Shown: positions 19,569-28,131 of the stretch, piece by piece
Layout: every line of letters begins with the position of its first letter
How positions within the stretch are numbered: position 1 is the first letter of the stretch
NCBI GenBank assembly: GCA_017306415.1
Contig: JAFKIL010000003.1
Location: 248,001 to 312,000 of the forward strand
DNA: 64,000 nucleotides
Origin: Microbacterium sp.
GTDB taxonomy: Bacteria; Actinomycetota; Actinomycetes; Actinomycetales; Microbacteriaceae
Direction: 5' to 3'
Program-made: the position numbers and the translations under genes
Notes under the pieces: model-generated
Seen by the model: the letters and a program-made list of their open reading frames with translations, nothing else
Databases searched by the model: none
Told to the model about the DNA's origin: nothing

Positions 19569-20972
19569 ATGGCCGTCTTCTCGAAGCATCCCGTGTCGCC
19601 ACCGCCCGCGGCGCCGGTGCGCGAGAAGACGGGGCATCTGATGCTGCGCGGCTGGTGCATCTTCGTACTGTTCCTCGCGTTGTCCGGAGTGGCGTGGGTC
19701 AACGCGATCGGGACTGTCGCCGCCTGCGCCCTCCTCGGCGCGTCCGCTCTCGTATCGGTGGCGCTGTGGATCGTCCTCCGCCCGCCCGTGCAGTGGCGAC
19801 GCCTGCCGTGGTTCCCGCTCGCCTACGCGCTGTGGGCCGGACTGTCCCTGCTGTGGTCGCAGTGGCCCGGCGCGTCCGCGCTGACCTGGCTGATGCTCCT
19901 GATCACCACGACCCAGGGCCTCTTCGTCGCGGCGGCGCTGACGTGGCACGAGCTGGTCCGTGGGATCGCCTCGGCGCTCAAGTGGTGCCTGGGGCTGTCG
20001 CTCGTCTTCGAGCTGTGGGTGTCGGTCGTGGTGCGCGGTCCGATCCTTCCCGAGTTCCAGCGGCCCACCCACTCCGTGAACCCGATCGTCTACTGGTCGC
20101 GGGACAACCTCTTCGACGGCGGCCGCATCCAGGGGATCTGGGGCAACGCGAACCTCCTCGCCGCCGTGTGCCTGGTGGCGATCATCGTGTTCGCGATCCG
20201 GATCGCGGCGCGCGCGCCCCGCCGGACGCTGCTGTGGGTCTGGATGGCGCTGGCAGCCTTCCTGCTGTACCGCGCCGATTCGGCGACCGTGTACGTCTCG
20301 GCCGTCATGGCCGCCGTCGTGCTCGCCACCGTCCTCCTCATGCGCACGGCCCGCACGCCGGGGGCGCGCACGCTGCTCTACTCCCTGTACGCCGTGATCG
20401 GGCTCGGCGGCGCGCTGGCGGTATGGCTCCTGCGTGACATCGTCTTCGCGCTCCTCGGCCGCTCCGCCAACCTCACCGGTCGTCAGAGCATCTGGGCGCA
20501 CGTCCTGGAGCGCGCGGTGCAGCGCCCGGTGGCCGGCTGGGGCTTCGCCACCCCGTGGATCGCGACCGACTCTCACTTCGACGGCTGGATCACCGACCAC
20601 GGGCAGACGGTCATGCAGGCCCACAACGTCTGGATCGACGTGTTCCTGCAGCTCGGCGCAGTGGGGGTCGTGCTCCTCGCCCTCACGTACCTCGCCTTCC
20701 TCTGGCGCTCGTGGTTCTTCGCGGTAGACCGCCCGCGCTGGGATCTTCGAGCGGACCGCCCCTACTCGGCGCTGACCCTGCTGCCGACCCTCGTCGGGAC
20801 CGTGCTGATCGTCCAGGGTGTCTCCGAATCCGAGCCGCTCCTGCTCTGGGGCTGGATGTTCGTGGTCATGCTGGGCTTCAAGATCAAGCAGGCGCCGCTG
20901 GTCGGTGTCGGTCCGGCGGAGCAGTCGCTGGCCATCGAGCGCGGCGAGCTCAACCCCGAGCGAGCGCCGTGA
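19569..20972 (+). CDS. O-antigen ligase/polymerase family membrane protein (first of two)
   Basis: This is a 467-residue polytopic protein with about 11 hydrophobic segments and the large extracytoplasmic loop of the Wzy_C/O-antigen ligase family, including GRQSIWAHVLERAVQRPVAG and the HNVWIDVFLQLGAVG segment. Such proteins join lipid-linked glycans to each other (polymerase) or to a surface acceptor (ligase). The ATG at 19569 follows the TACCCT box at 19556-19561 by nine nt. The gene overlaps its paralogue by GTGA (20969-20972). It opens the glycan locus and faces away from whiB. Confidence 0.85.
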   Translation: MAVFSKHPVSPPPAAPVREKTGHLMLRGWCIFVLFLALSGVAWVNAIGTVAACALLGASALVSVALWIVLRPPVQWRRLPWFPLAYALWAGLSLLWSQWPGASALTWLMLLITTTQGLFVAAALTWHELVRGIASALKWCLGLSLVFELWVSVVVRGPILPEFQRPTHSVNPIVYWSRDNLFDGGRIQGIWGNANLLAAVCLVAIIVFAIRIAARAPRRTLLWVWMALAAFLLYRADSATVYVSAVMAAVVLATVLLMRTARTPGARTLLYSLYAVIGLGGALAVWLLRDIVFALLGRSANLTGRQSIWAHVLERAVQRPVAGWGFATPWIATDSHFDGWITDHGQTVMQAHNVWIDVFLQLGAVGVVLLALTYLAFLWRSWFFAVDRPRWDLRADRPYSALTLLPTLVGTVLIVQGVSESEPLLLWGWMFVVMLGFKIKQAPLVGVGPAEQSLAIERGELNPERAP

Positions 20973-22300
20973 GTCCCCGGACCGCCGGCCGGTTCCACGG
21001 GCTCGCGGAGCTGCTGCGCTCCGCATCGATGGCGCGGGCGTACACCCTCACGACCTTCGGCGCGGTCCTCGGGTCTTCCGCCATCGAGTGGCTGGCCGGA
21101 CTGGTGACCTATGCGACGGTGGTCGCCGGGCTCTGCGTGATCGGAGCCGCGATGCTCGTCGCGCGCCGCCGTGAGATCCGGTTCCTGCGGCTCGTTCCGG
21201 TGACCCTCCTGGTGTTCGCGGCGTGGGCGGGGGCCAGCATCTTCTGGACGACCTCCCGCTCGCACACCGCGCTCAGCTGGCTCTCGCTCGTGGCCGTCGC
21301 GTTCCTCGCGATCGTCGTCGGTCACGTGCGCGACACCCTGCAGACCGCACGCGCGCTGGGAGACGTGATGCGGTGGCTGCTGTCGATCTCACTGGGCCTG
21401 GAGATCGTCATCGGCATCCTGCTGCAGTCGCCCCTGTCGCTGCTGGGCATCCAGGGCAACATCGCCCGCTTCGGCCCTGTCCAGGGGATCTTCGGCACCA
21501 GGAACCTGTTGGGGCTGGTGGCCGTCCTCGCCCTCATCACGTTCGTCGTCGAGTGGCGCACGAACTCCGTGCGCCCCGGGCTCGCCCTGTACTCCGTCGC
21601 GGTCGGCGGCACTCTCGCGGTGCTCTCCGACTCCCCCACCGTCCTGGTGCTCGCCGCGGCCGTCGGGCTCGCCACCGCGGTGCTGGCGCTCGTGCGACAC
21701 GCCCGTCCCCAGAACCGCAACGCGCTGCAGTGGGCGCTGGCGGCGGTCGTGGCGATCGGCATCACCGTCGGGTACCTGATGCGTCATCAGCTGATTGCGT
21801 GGATCGGTGCGGGCACGGACTTCTCGATCCGGACGGATCTGTGGCGCGAGCTCTCGTACTACGTCCGCTTCTATCCGGTACAGGGATTCGGGTTCGTAGG
21901 GCCGTGGCCGCAGGACGTCTTCCCGTTCGCCGGGGTGAACATCGCCCTCGACGATCACTACACCTCGGCGCTCAACGCCTACGCCGATCTGGTGCTGCAG
22001 GTGGGCTGGGTCGGGCTCATCCTGTTCGCCGCGATGGTGGGGATCGCGATGGTCCGCTCCTGGCTGGTCGCCGGTGAACGGCGGTCGGTCGTGTATGCGT
22101 GGACGCCGCTCATCCTCGTCGCGCTCCTCGTGGACGCGCTGTTCGAGAGTTTCGCCCTCTTCGGGCTGGGATGGCTGCTGCTCGTGGTCTGCCTGGTCCG
22201 CGCCGGCCAGTCGCGCTCGTGGCGGGAGCGGATGGACACGATCTCGTCGGCGCCGGTACTCCCGCCGGCCACGGGCGCGCGCACCGACCCCGCGTCGTGA
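20969..22300 (+). CDS. O-antigen ligase/polymerase family membrane protein (second of two)
   Basis: This is a 443-residue protein with the same layout as its upstream neighbour: about ten to eleven hydrophobic helices and the loop motif FSIRTDLWRELSYYVRFYP before ALNAYADLVLQVGWVG. It is clearly a paralogue, most similar in the C-terminal ligase region. The GTG start overlaps the first gene's stop, and the rest of the open frame upstream is a shadow. Two polymerase/ligase genes in tandem may serve two different surface glycans or one heteropolymer; the sequence does not decide. A weak hairpin follows at 22306. Confidence 0.85.
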   Translation: MSPRTAGRFHGLAELLRSASMARAYTLTTFGAVLGSSAIEWLAGLVTYATVVAGLCVIGAAMLVARRREIRFLRLVPVTLLVFAAWAGASIFWTTSRSHTALSWLSLVAVAFLAIVVGHVRDTLQTARALGDVMRWLLSISLGLEIVIGILLQSPLSLLGIQGNIARFGPVQGIFGTRNLLGLVAVLALITFVVEWRTNSVRPGLALYSVAVGGTLAVLSDSPTVLVLAAAVGLATAVLALVRHARPQNRNALQWALAAVVAIGITVGYLMRHQLIAWIGAGTDFSIRTDLWRELSYYVRFYPVQGFGFVGPWPQDVFPFAGVNIALDDHYTSALNAYADLVLQVGWVGLILFAAMVGIAMVRSWLVAGERRSVVYAWTPLILVALLVDALFESFALFGLGWLLLVVCLVRAGQSRSWRERMDTISSAPVLPPATGARTDPAS

Positions 22301-22305
22301 GGGGC

Positions 22306-22327
22306 ACCCCTAGAACTGGGGGTTTTC
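22306..22327 (+). terminator. Possible weak terminator after the O-antigen ligase pair
   Basis: ACCCC (22306-22310) can pair with GGGGT (22319-22323) across an 8-nt loop, and the stem runs into TTTT (22323-22326). The stem is short, so termination may be partial. Confidence 0.3.
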
Positions 22328-22350
22328 GCCAGAGGCAAAGGTTGTCGGAA

Positions 22351-22356
22351 TACAAT
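22351..22356 (+). promoter_or_regulatory. Possible -10 box TACAAT before the tandem phosphotransferase gene
   Basis: TACAAT matches the consensus well and would place transcription start near 22363, about 30 nt before the GTG at 22393. No good -35 at 16-18 bp was seen. Confidence 0.4.
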
Positions 22357-22392
22357 GAACGCTCGACTTCCCCTAGCCCAAGTGAGTGAACT

Positions 22393-24762
22393 GTGCGTGA
22401 ACGGCTCCGCTCGATCCGTGTCCTGCGCAGTCTTCGGTTCCTCCCCTATTCGCTGCCGTACCGCGCCTGGTCCCTGATCCGACCGATCCGGCCGCACCGC
22501 ATCCTGTTCCTCTCGGACTCCCATCTGGGGTTCACCGGGAACTTCGGGTTCCTCCGCGCGGAGATCCATCGTCAGCAGCCTGACGCCGAGGTCGTCGGGA
22601 TCTTCAAGGACGGGCTTGGGAGGCGACGCTCCCTTCGCGACCTGCTCCGGCTTCCGTATCTCCTTGCGACGAGCGCCGTCGTCGTCCTCGACGACTTCTA
22701 TCCGCTCGTCTATCCCCTGCGCCTCCGGCGGCGCACGCGCCTCGTGCAGGTATGGCACGCAGCGGGGGCCTTCAAGCGCGTGGGCCACAGCAGGGCGGGA
22801 CTGCCGGGAGGGCCCACGCCCGGCAGCGACATCCATCGCAACTACACCCATGCCACGGTCAGTTCCGAAGGGATCCGGGACGATTACGCCGAGGCGTACG
22901 GCATTCCGCGCGAGCGCATCCGCGCGCTCGGAGTGCCGCGGTCGGACTTCTTCTTCGACGAGCCGCTCGTCACGGCGGCGCGCGATCGCGTCCGCGCGCG
23001 CCTCGGCGTCCCCGCATCCGTCCGCCTCGCCGTCTACGCCCCCACCTTCCGCGGGAACGGACAGCTCACGGCTTACGCAGACGAGAGCGCCGATTGGGGG
23101 CGGGTGGCGGATGCGCTGGGCGGAGACTGGCGGGTGGCCGTGCGCCGCCACCCCTTCACCACTCGGGGTGCGCGCCCCCTCCCCGCCGGGGTGATCGACG
23201 CGTCCGCCGACGTGGAGATGAACGACCTGCTGGCCGCGGCCGACGTCCTGATCACCGACTACTCGTCGGCCGTGTTCGAATTCGCTTTGCTGCGTCGCCC
23301 CGTCGTGTTCTTCACCCCCGATCTCGACCGTTACGCCGCCACCCGGTCCTTCTACCGCCCCTTCGAGGACTACGCGATCGGCCCCGTGGTCCGATCGAGC
23401 GAGCAGCTGGCCCCGGCGATCTCGTCCGCGCAGGTCGACAGCGCCCGATTCGATCGGTTCCTCTCCGACTTCTGCGGAGCCCTCGACGGCCGGTCGTCCG
23501 AGCGGATCGTCCGAGAGGTGCTGCTCGCGGCCCCGCGTCGCTCCCATCCGCGACGGACCGACTCCGCTTCGGCACGTCTCCTGCGTCGAGCCGGCCTGGA
23601 CCTGACAACGGCGCGCGTGGCACGCGTCTCGCTGACGGTGATGAGCAGTCTGATGCAGGTGCTCCCGAGCAGACGCAAGGTCACGATGCTCACACGCGAG
23701 CACAACCGCCCTCCGGTCGACTTCGTGCTGCTGCGCGATGCGCTCCGGCGGCGCGACCCGTCGATGCAGGTGACGATCATCTCCCGAATGGTGCCAGGCG
23801 GCGTCCTGCCCAAGGTGGGCTACGCGTTCCACATCCTCGTCGAGCTGTACCACGTCGCAACGTCGCGCGTCCTCGTCGTCGACGGCTATTCCTTCGTCGC
23901 ATCAGCCGCACGCCACGACGACGAGCTCACCATCGTGCAGATGTGGCACGCACTGGGGGCGTTGAAGAAGTTCGGCCTCAGCATCCTCGGGCGGCCCGAG
24001 GGACGCGACCCGCGCCTCGCGCGGGCCATGCGCATGCATCGCAACTACGACATCGTGATCACGAGCGCCGAGCGCTGCCGCCCCGCCTACGCGGAGGCGT
24101 TCGGCACCGACGCGGCGAAGGTCGTCGTCGCTCCACTCCCCCGCGTGGACCGGCTGCGCGACCCGATCGCCCGCGAGCGCGCGCGCTCGCGGTTCGCAAA
24201 GCTGTATCCCGAGCTGGGCGCCACGCCGGTCGTCCTGTACGCCCCCACCTTCCGCACAAGGCGCGGCTCCGGCCATCCGGTCGACCCCGTCGAGCTCACC
24301 CGCGCCCTGGGCGGAGCCGGATACGCCGTCATCACGAAGCTGCACCCGCTCGTCGCGCCGCCGCGCCACGCCGAGCTGCGCACGGCACCCGGGATGTCCA
24401 CCCAGGACCTCATGCTGGTCGCCGACCACTTCGTCACCGACTACTCGTCTGCCGTCTTCGAGGCCGCCGTGGCCGGCATTCCCTCCTACCTGCTCGCCCC
24501 GGACCTGGACGACTACGTGCAGTCCCGCGATTTCTACCTCACCTACCCTGAAGACCTCGGGCTGCCCCTGACGCAATCGGTGGCCGGACTGGTCGATCTC
24601 CTCCGGGCGGGTGCCGCCACGCCGGAGCAGGTGGTCAGGCTCGCCGAGGCCTTCGTCGAGACGGCCGACGACGATCGCACCGGCGCGGCCGATCGGCTCG
24701 CGGAGCTGCTCATCGAGGCGGCCGGGTCGCGCGGGCGGTCCCGCTCGCGTCGTCGACCCTGA
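22393..24762 (+). CDS. Tandem-domain CDP-glycerol/ribitol phosphotransferase (TagF/TarL-like)
   Basis: This is a 789-residue protein made of two complete Glyphos_transf domains. Domain 1 (about 35-385) has VWHAAGAFK at 120-128 and TDYSSAVFE near residues 288-296. Domain 2 (about 420-775) has MWHALGALK near 517-525 and TDYSSAVFE near 682-690. These are the family's His-containing and DYSS motifs for binding the CDP-alditol and transfer of alditol phosphate to a growing teichoic-acid chain on the inner face of the membrane. Known TagF/TarL enzymes usually have one such domain. No transmembrane helix is visible; the basic N-terminus could bind the membrane. Its 3' end overlaps the convergent gene by 53 bp. 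Confidence 0.9.
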   Translation: MRERLRSIRVLRSLRFLPYSLPYRAWSLIRPIRPHRILFLSDSHLGFTGNFGFLRAEIHRQQPDAEVVGIFKDGLGRRRSLRDLLRLPYLLATSAVVVLDDFYPLVYPLRLRRRTRLVQVWHAAGAFKRVGHSRAGLPGGPTPGSDIHRNYTHATVSSEGIRDDYAEAYGIPRERIRALGVPRSDFFFDEPLVTAARDRVRARLGVPASVRLAVYAPTFRGNGQLTAYADESADWGRVADALGGDWRVAVRRHPFTTRGARPLPAGVIDASADVEMNDLLAAADVLITDYSSAVFEFALLRRPVVFFTPDLDRYAATRSFYRPFEDYAIGPVVRSSEQLAPAISSAQVDSARFDRFLSDFCGALDGRSSERIVREVLLAAPRRSHPRRTDSASARLLRRAGLDLTTARVARVSLTVMSSLMQVLPSRRKVTMLTREHNRPPVDFVLLRDALRRRDPSMQVTIISRMVPGGVLPKVGYAFHILVELYHVATSRVLVVDGYSFVASAARHDDELTIVQMWHALGALKKFGLSILGRPEGRDPRLARAMRMHRNYDIVITSAERCRPAYAEAFGTDAAKVVVAPLPRVDRLRDPIARERARSRFAKLYPELGATPVVLYAPTFRTRRGSGHPVDPVELTRALGGAGYAVITKLHPLVAPPRHAELRTAPGMSTQDLMLVADHFVTDYSSAVFEAAVAGIPSYLLAPDLDDYVQSRDFYLTYPEDLGLPLTQSVAGLVDLLRAGAATPEQVVRLAEAFVETADDDRTGAADRLAELLIEAAGSRGRSRSRRRP

Positions 24763-26659
24763 CCACGGCGCGGGCGACCGCATCCGCCAGGCTTCCCGCT
24801 GGAACACTGTCTGCGCTCACCGTCAGGATGCGATCGCGGACGAGGAGGCCCGGACTCACCGGGTCGGCGAGCGACGCGGCCGCAGAGGCGGTCTCGGCGA
24901 CCACCAGCACGGGGTCGGCGCCGACCAGCGCCCGCAGTGCGTCGGGTTCGAGCTCCCGCCGCGCGGTCATGATCCAGAGCGGCCCGTTCGGGCGATACAG
25001 CCTCCTGCGGACGCGCGCGATGTCGAGCGGGTCCGGACCGATCACACCGCGGCATTGCTCCAGCGCCAGCCGGTGGGCCAGCGACCCGCGTCCGAGAGCG
25101 CCGGAACTCCCCCCGAGGACCACGGATGCGACGCCCTGGGCTCGCAGCGCCTCGACGAGCGCCCGCGCCTGGCTCCGTTCCGGCTCTGCCACAACCCAGG
25201 TGCGTCGGAAACGTCGACCGAATCCGGCACGCGCCGCGAGATGGACGAGGAACGCGCCGCTGACCACGCTCCTGCGCGCTCGTCGCCACAGCACGGTGGC
25301 GGCCTCGCGAGTCCACGCCAGCGGGTGGGCGCCGAGGGATGTCCGCACCCGCACGACTGACACGTCGCCCTCGCGCGGGATCACCGCCAGACGAACCTGG
25401 CCATAGGCGTCGCGCCGTTCCACCTCACGGCGGCGCACCACGCTCGCGCCGCGTGGAGGGCCGTCGTCGGCACTCGCCGGCCCGACATACCAGGCGATCC
25501 TCTCGACGAGCTCCGTGCGGCCGAAGAGCACCACCTGACGATCGCGGATCTCCGGCGAGTCCGCCGTGTGATCGCCGCCGGGCGAGCCGATGAGGTAGCG
25601 ACGCGTCCGCCGGCCGCCTGGAATGGATTCGCACAGCTCGCGCTCCCAACCGGGAAGGGGGCTCCCGCGGAGGGCGAGCAGGGCGAAGCGCACCTCGACG
25701 GGCAGCGCTGTCGCGTCATAGGCGAGGATCCGGTCGTCCGACAGGAAACGCGCGCACGCGGTCCACGCACCGAGCGCCGCAGCGTCATCCTCGGCGCTGA
25801 GCTGCGGTCGCCGCGCCAGCGGGGCGGTGATTCCGGGGAGGATCCACTGGGCCTCGTAGAGCAGCATCGACTGCAGCCATCCCGGCACGGGGCCGCGCGC
25901 CGCGGCCTCATGCAAGAGGGGCAGGTAGCCGTCGGCGAAGCGGTCCACGTACGCCGCCCGCGACCGGTGGTATCCGTCGACCGCCGAGTCCCCCGCCGCG
26001 CGCTTGCGGTACAGGTAGACGGCCCGGCGGGCGATGCCCATGCGGGCCGTCCCGTGTCGCAGCAGGAAGGTCGCCGTGAAGAGGGCGTCCTCCGATGCCG
26101 CCACTCCGCCCGGGAAGCGCGCGCCGGTCGCGACGAGGTCCTGCCGGCGGAAGAAGCTGGTGGTCACCTGCAGCTGGAAGAAGTCGGGGCGCTCCGCCAT
26201 GTCGACGACGCGATCGCCACCGGTGAACCGGAAGCGCAGGGGATGTCTGTCGCGGATGACTCCGTCCGCCTCGTCGAGCCGAAGGACCCTCGTGACCACG
26301 AAGGAGACCTCCCGCCCGCGTGCGCGGATGACCTCCCACGCGCCCCGCAGGTATCCGTCGTCGAGCACGTCGTCCGGATCGGGGAAGGTGACCCAGGTCC
26401 CGCGCGCCCTGTCCAGCCCGGCGTTCCTGGCCGCGCTGACGCCCGCGTTCGCCTGGCGGACGAGGATGCCGCGTACACGGGCGGATGCGAGCCAGTCCGA
26501 GACGATGCTCGCGGATGCGTCAGGGCTGCCGTCGTCGATGAACAAGACCTCCCAGCTGCCGTCGAACGTCCGCTGGGCACTGAGCGAAGCGAGGAACTCC
26601 GGGAGATAGCGCTCGACGCCGTGGAGGGGGACGATCAGGCTGATGTCCGGATCCGACAC
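24710..26659 (-). CDS. Glycosyltransferase GT2 with a truncated, degenerate phosphotransferase-like C-terminus
   Basis: This is a 649-residue protein. The N-terminal GT2 domain has ISLIVPLHG and the metal-binding DPDD at about 94-97. Residues from about 330 to the end parallel the neighbour at 30973-33702. The segment RTWVVAEPERSQARAL followed by VVLGGSSGALG aligns by eye with that neighbour's DAWVFIDRD and VAHGSTAHTL. The equivalent of its catalytic QHG reads MTARRE, and the DYSS half is missing. Glycosyl transfer is plausible; alditol-phosphate transfer is not. The GTG at 26659 is preceded by TTAGGT six nt upstream; ATG and GTG codons further 5' up to 26716 are alternatives. The C-terminus overlaps the convergent gene. 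Confidence 0.82.
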   Translation of the reverse strand: MSDPDISLIVPLHGVERYLPEFLASLSAQRTFDGSWEVLFIDDGSPDASASIVSDWLASARVRGILVRQANAGVSAARNAGLDRARGTWVTFPDPDDVLDDGYLRGAWEVIRARGREVSFVVTRVLRLDEADGVIRDRHPLRFRFTGGDRVVDMAERPDFFQLQVTTSFFRRQDLVATGARFPGGVAASEDALFTATFLLRHGTARMGIARRAVYLYRKRAAGDSAVDGYHRSRAAYVDRFADGYLPLLHEAAARGPVPGWLQSMLLYEAQWILPGITAPLARRPQLSAEDDAAALGAWTACARFLSDDRILAYDATALPVEVRFALLALRGSPLPGWERELCESIPGGRRTRRYLIGSPGGDHTADSPEIRDRQVVLFGRTELVERIAWYVGPASADDGPPRGASVVRRREVERRDAYGQVRLAVIPREGDVSVVRVRTSLGAHPLAWTREAATVLWRRARRSVVSGAFLVHLAARAGFGRRFRRTWVVAEPERSQARALVEALRAQGVASVVLGGSSGALGRGSLAHRLALEQCRGVIGPDPLDIARVRRRLYRPNGPLWIMTARRELEPDALRALVGADPVLVVAETASAAASLADPVSPGLLVRDRILTVSADSVPAGSLADAVARAVVRVDDASGTARATRPPR

Positions 26660-26739
26660 GGGGTGACCTAACGTTGAACCACGGATGAACGCCCGACGAC
26701 ATGCGCCGGCCCCCACCAGCTAACCAGAAAGACCGTCAC

Positions 26740-28131
26740 ATGCCCCCTCGCACCGTCGCCGTCATCCTGGCCGGCGGGATCGGCTCGCGCGTCGGCCTCG
26801 GCATCCCGAAGCAGCTCATCAAGATCGCCGGAAAGGCGATCGTCGAGCACACGCTCGAGGTCCTCGACGCGAACCCGTTGATCGACGACATCGTGATCGT
26901 CATGAACGCGGCATCGATCGGCGAGCTCGACGGCCTGAAGGATCCCCTGCGCTTCCCGAAGCTGTCGCGCATCATCGCCGGGGGCGCGACGCGGAACGAC
27001 TCGACGAGGGCGGCACTGGCCGTTCTCGGCGACGATCCGGACACGAAGGTGCTGTTCCACGACGCCGTCCGGCCGTTCATCGACGACAGGATCATCGCCG
27101 ACTGCATCGTGGCCCTGGACACCTACGACGCCGTCGACACGGCGATCCCGTCGGCCGACACCATCGTGGAGGTCGACTCCGCTTCGCTCATCACCGACAT
27201 CCCGGACCGCTCCCGGCTGCGCCGCGGCCAGACCCCGCAGGCCTTCCGGCTGGGGACCATCCGCCGCGCCTACCGACTCGCGGAGGACGACGAGTCGTTC
27301 CAGGCGACGGACGACTGCGGCGTGGTCTTCCACTACCTCCCCGACGTGCCGATCCACGTGGTCGAGGGCACGCCGGAGAACATGAAGGTGACCGAGCCGA
27401 TCGATGTGCACATCGCCGACAAGCTGTTCCAACTCCAATCCGAGAGCCTGTCGGCGGATGACGGCGACCTGCCCGATCTCTCCGGCCGGACGGTCGTGGT
27501 GTTCGGCGGCAGCTACGGAATCGGGCGGAGCATCGTGGATCTCGCGCTCCGGGCGGGTGCGGACGTGCATCAGTTCAGCCGGTCGACGACGGGCACCGAC
27601 GTCCGCTCGCGCGTGCTGGTGAAACGCGCGCTCAGCGCCGTGTACGAGCAGACGGGGCGGATCGACGCGGTCGTGCTGACCGCGGGCGTGCTGCAGGTAG
27701 GTCCCCTGTCCGAGACGAAGGTGCGCCGGCTGGAGGCCGTGATCGAGACGAACTTCGTCGCCCCGGTCATCGTTTCGCGCGCGGCTTTCAAGTACCTCCG
27801 CGAGTCGCGCGGGCAGCTGCTGTTGTTCACCTCGAGCTCCTACACGCGCGGCCGGGCGAATTACGGCGTCTACTCGGCCAGCAAGGCGGCGGTCGTGAAC
27901 CTCACCCAGGCGCTGGCCGAGGAGTGGGCACCCGACGCGGTCGCCGTCAACTGCATCAATCCCCAGCGCACCCGCACCCCGATGCGCACGGCCGCGTTCG
28001 GAGAAGAGCCGCCCACGACGCTCCTCGAACCGGAGCACGTCGCTCAGGTGAGTCTCCGTGTCCTCGCGTCCGACCTGACGGGGCAGGTCGTGACCGTCCG
28101 CGTGGAGCAGCCGGGCGCTCCGCGCGCCTAG
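26740..28131 (+). CDS. Bifunctional ribitol-5-phosphate cytidylyltransferase / SDR reductase (Bcs1-type CDP-ribitol synthase)
   Basis: This is a 463-residue fusion. Residues 1-235 form an IspD/TarI-type cytidylyltransferase with VILAGGIGSR and a conserved Lys in IPKQ, plus HDAVRPF and TPQAF. Residues from about 250 form a short-chain dehydrogenase with a FGGSYGIG nucleotide-binding motif, catalytic SSSY and YSASK (Tyr378, Lys382). The same domain order in Haemophilus Bcs1/Acs1 reduces ribulose-5-phosphate to ribitol-5-phosphate and makes CDP-ribitol. The same reaction is inferred here and fits the neighbouring phosphotransferases. I chose the ATG at 26740 for the canonical N-terminus. The stop shares a CTAG palindrome with the convergent galE. 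Confidence 0.88.
   Translation: MPPRTVAVILAGGIGSRVGLGIPKQLIKIAGKAIVEHTLEVLDANPLIDDIVIVMNAASIGELDGLKDPLRFPKLSRIIAGGATRNDSTRAALAVLGDDPDTKVLFHDAVRPFIDDRIIADCIVALDTYDAVDTAIPSADTIVEVDSASLITDIPDRSRLRRGQTPQAFRLGTIRRAYRLAEDDESFQATDDCGVVFHYLPDVPIHVVEGTPENMKVTEPIDVHIADKLFQLQSESLSADDGDLPDLSGRTVVVFGGSYGIGRSIVDLALRAGADVHQFSRSTTGTDVRSRVLVKRALSAVYEQTGRIDAVVLTAGVLQVGPLSETKVRRLEAVIETNFVAPVIVSRAAFKYLRESRGQLLLFTSSSYTRGRANYGVYSASKAAVVNLTQALAEEWAPDAVAVNCINPQRTRTPMRTAAFGEEPPTTLLEPEHVAQVSLRVLASDLTGQVVTVRVEQPGAPRA

Noticed and set aside
21979-23853. 624-codon minus-strand open frame opposite the ligase and phosphotransferase genes
   Set aside because: No recognisable motif, and the plus-strand frames are supported by family motifs.
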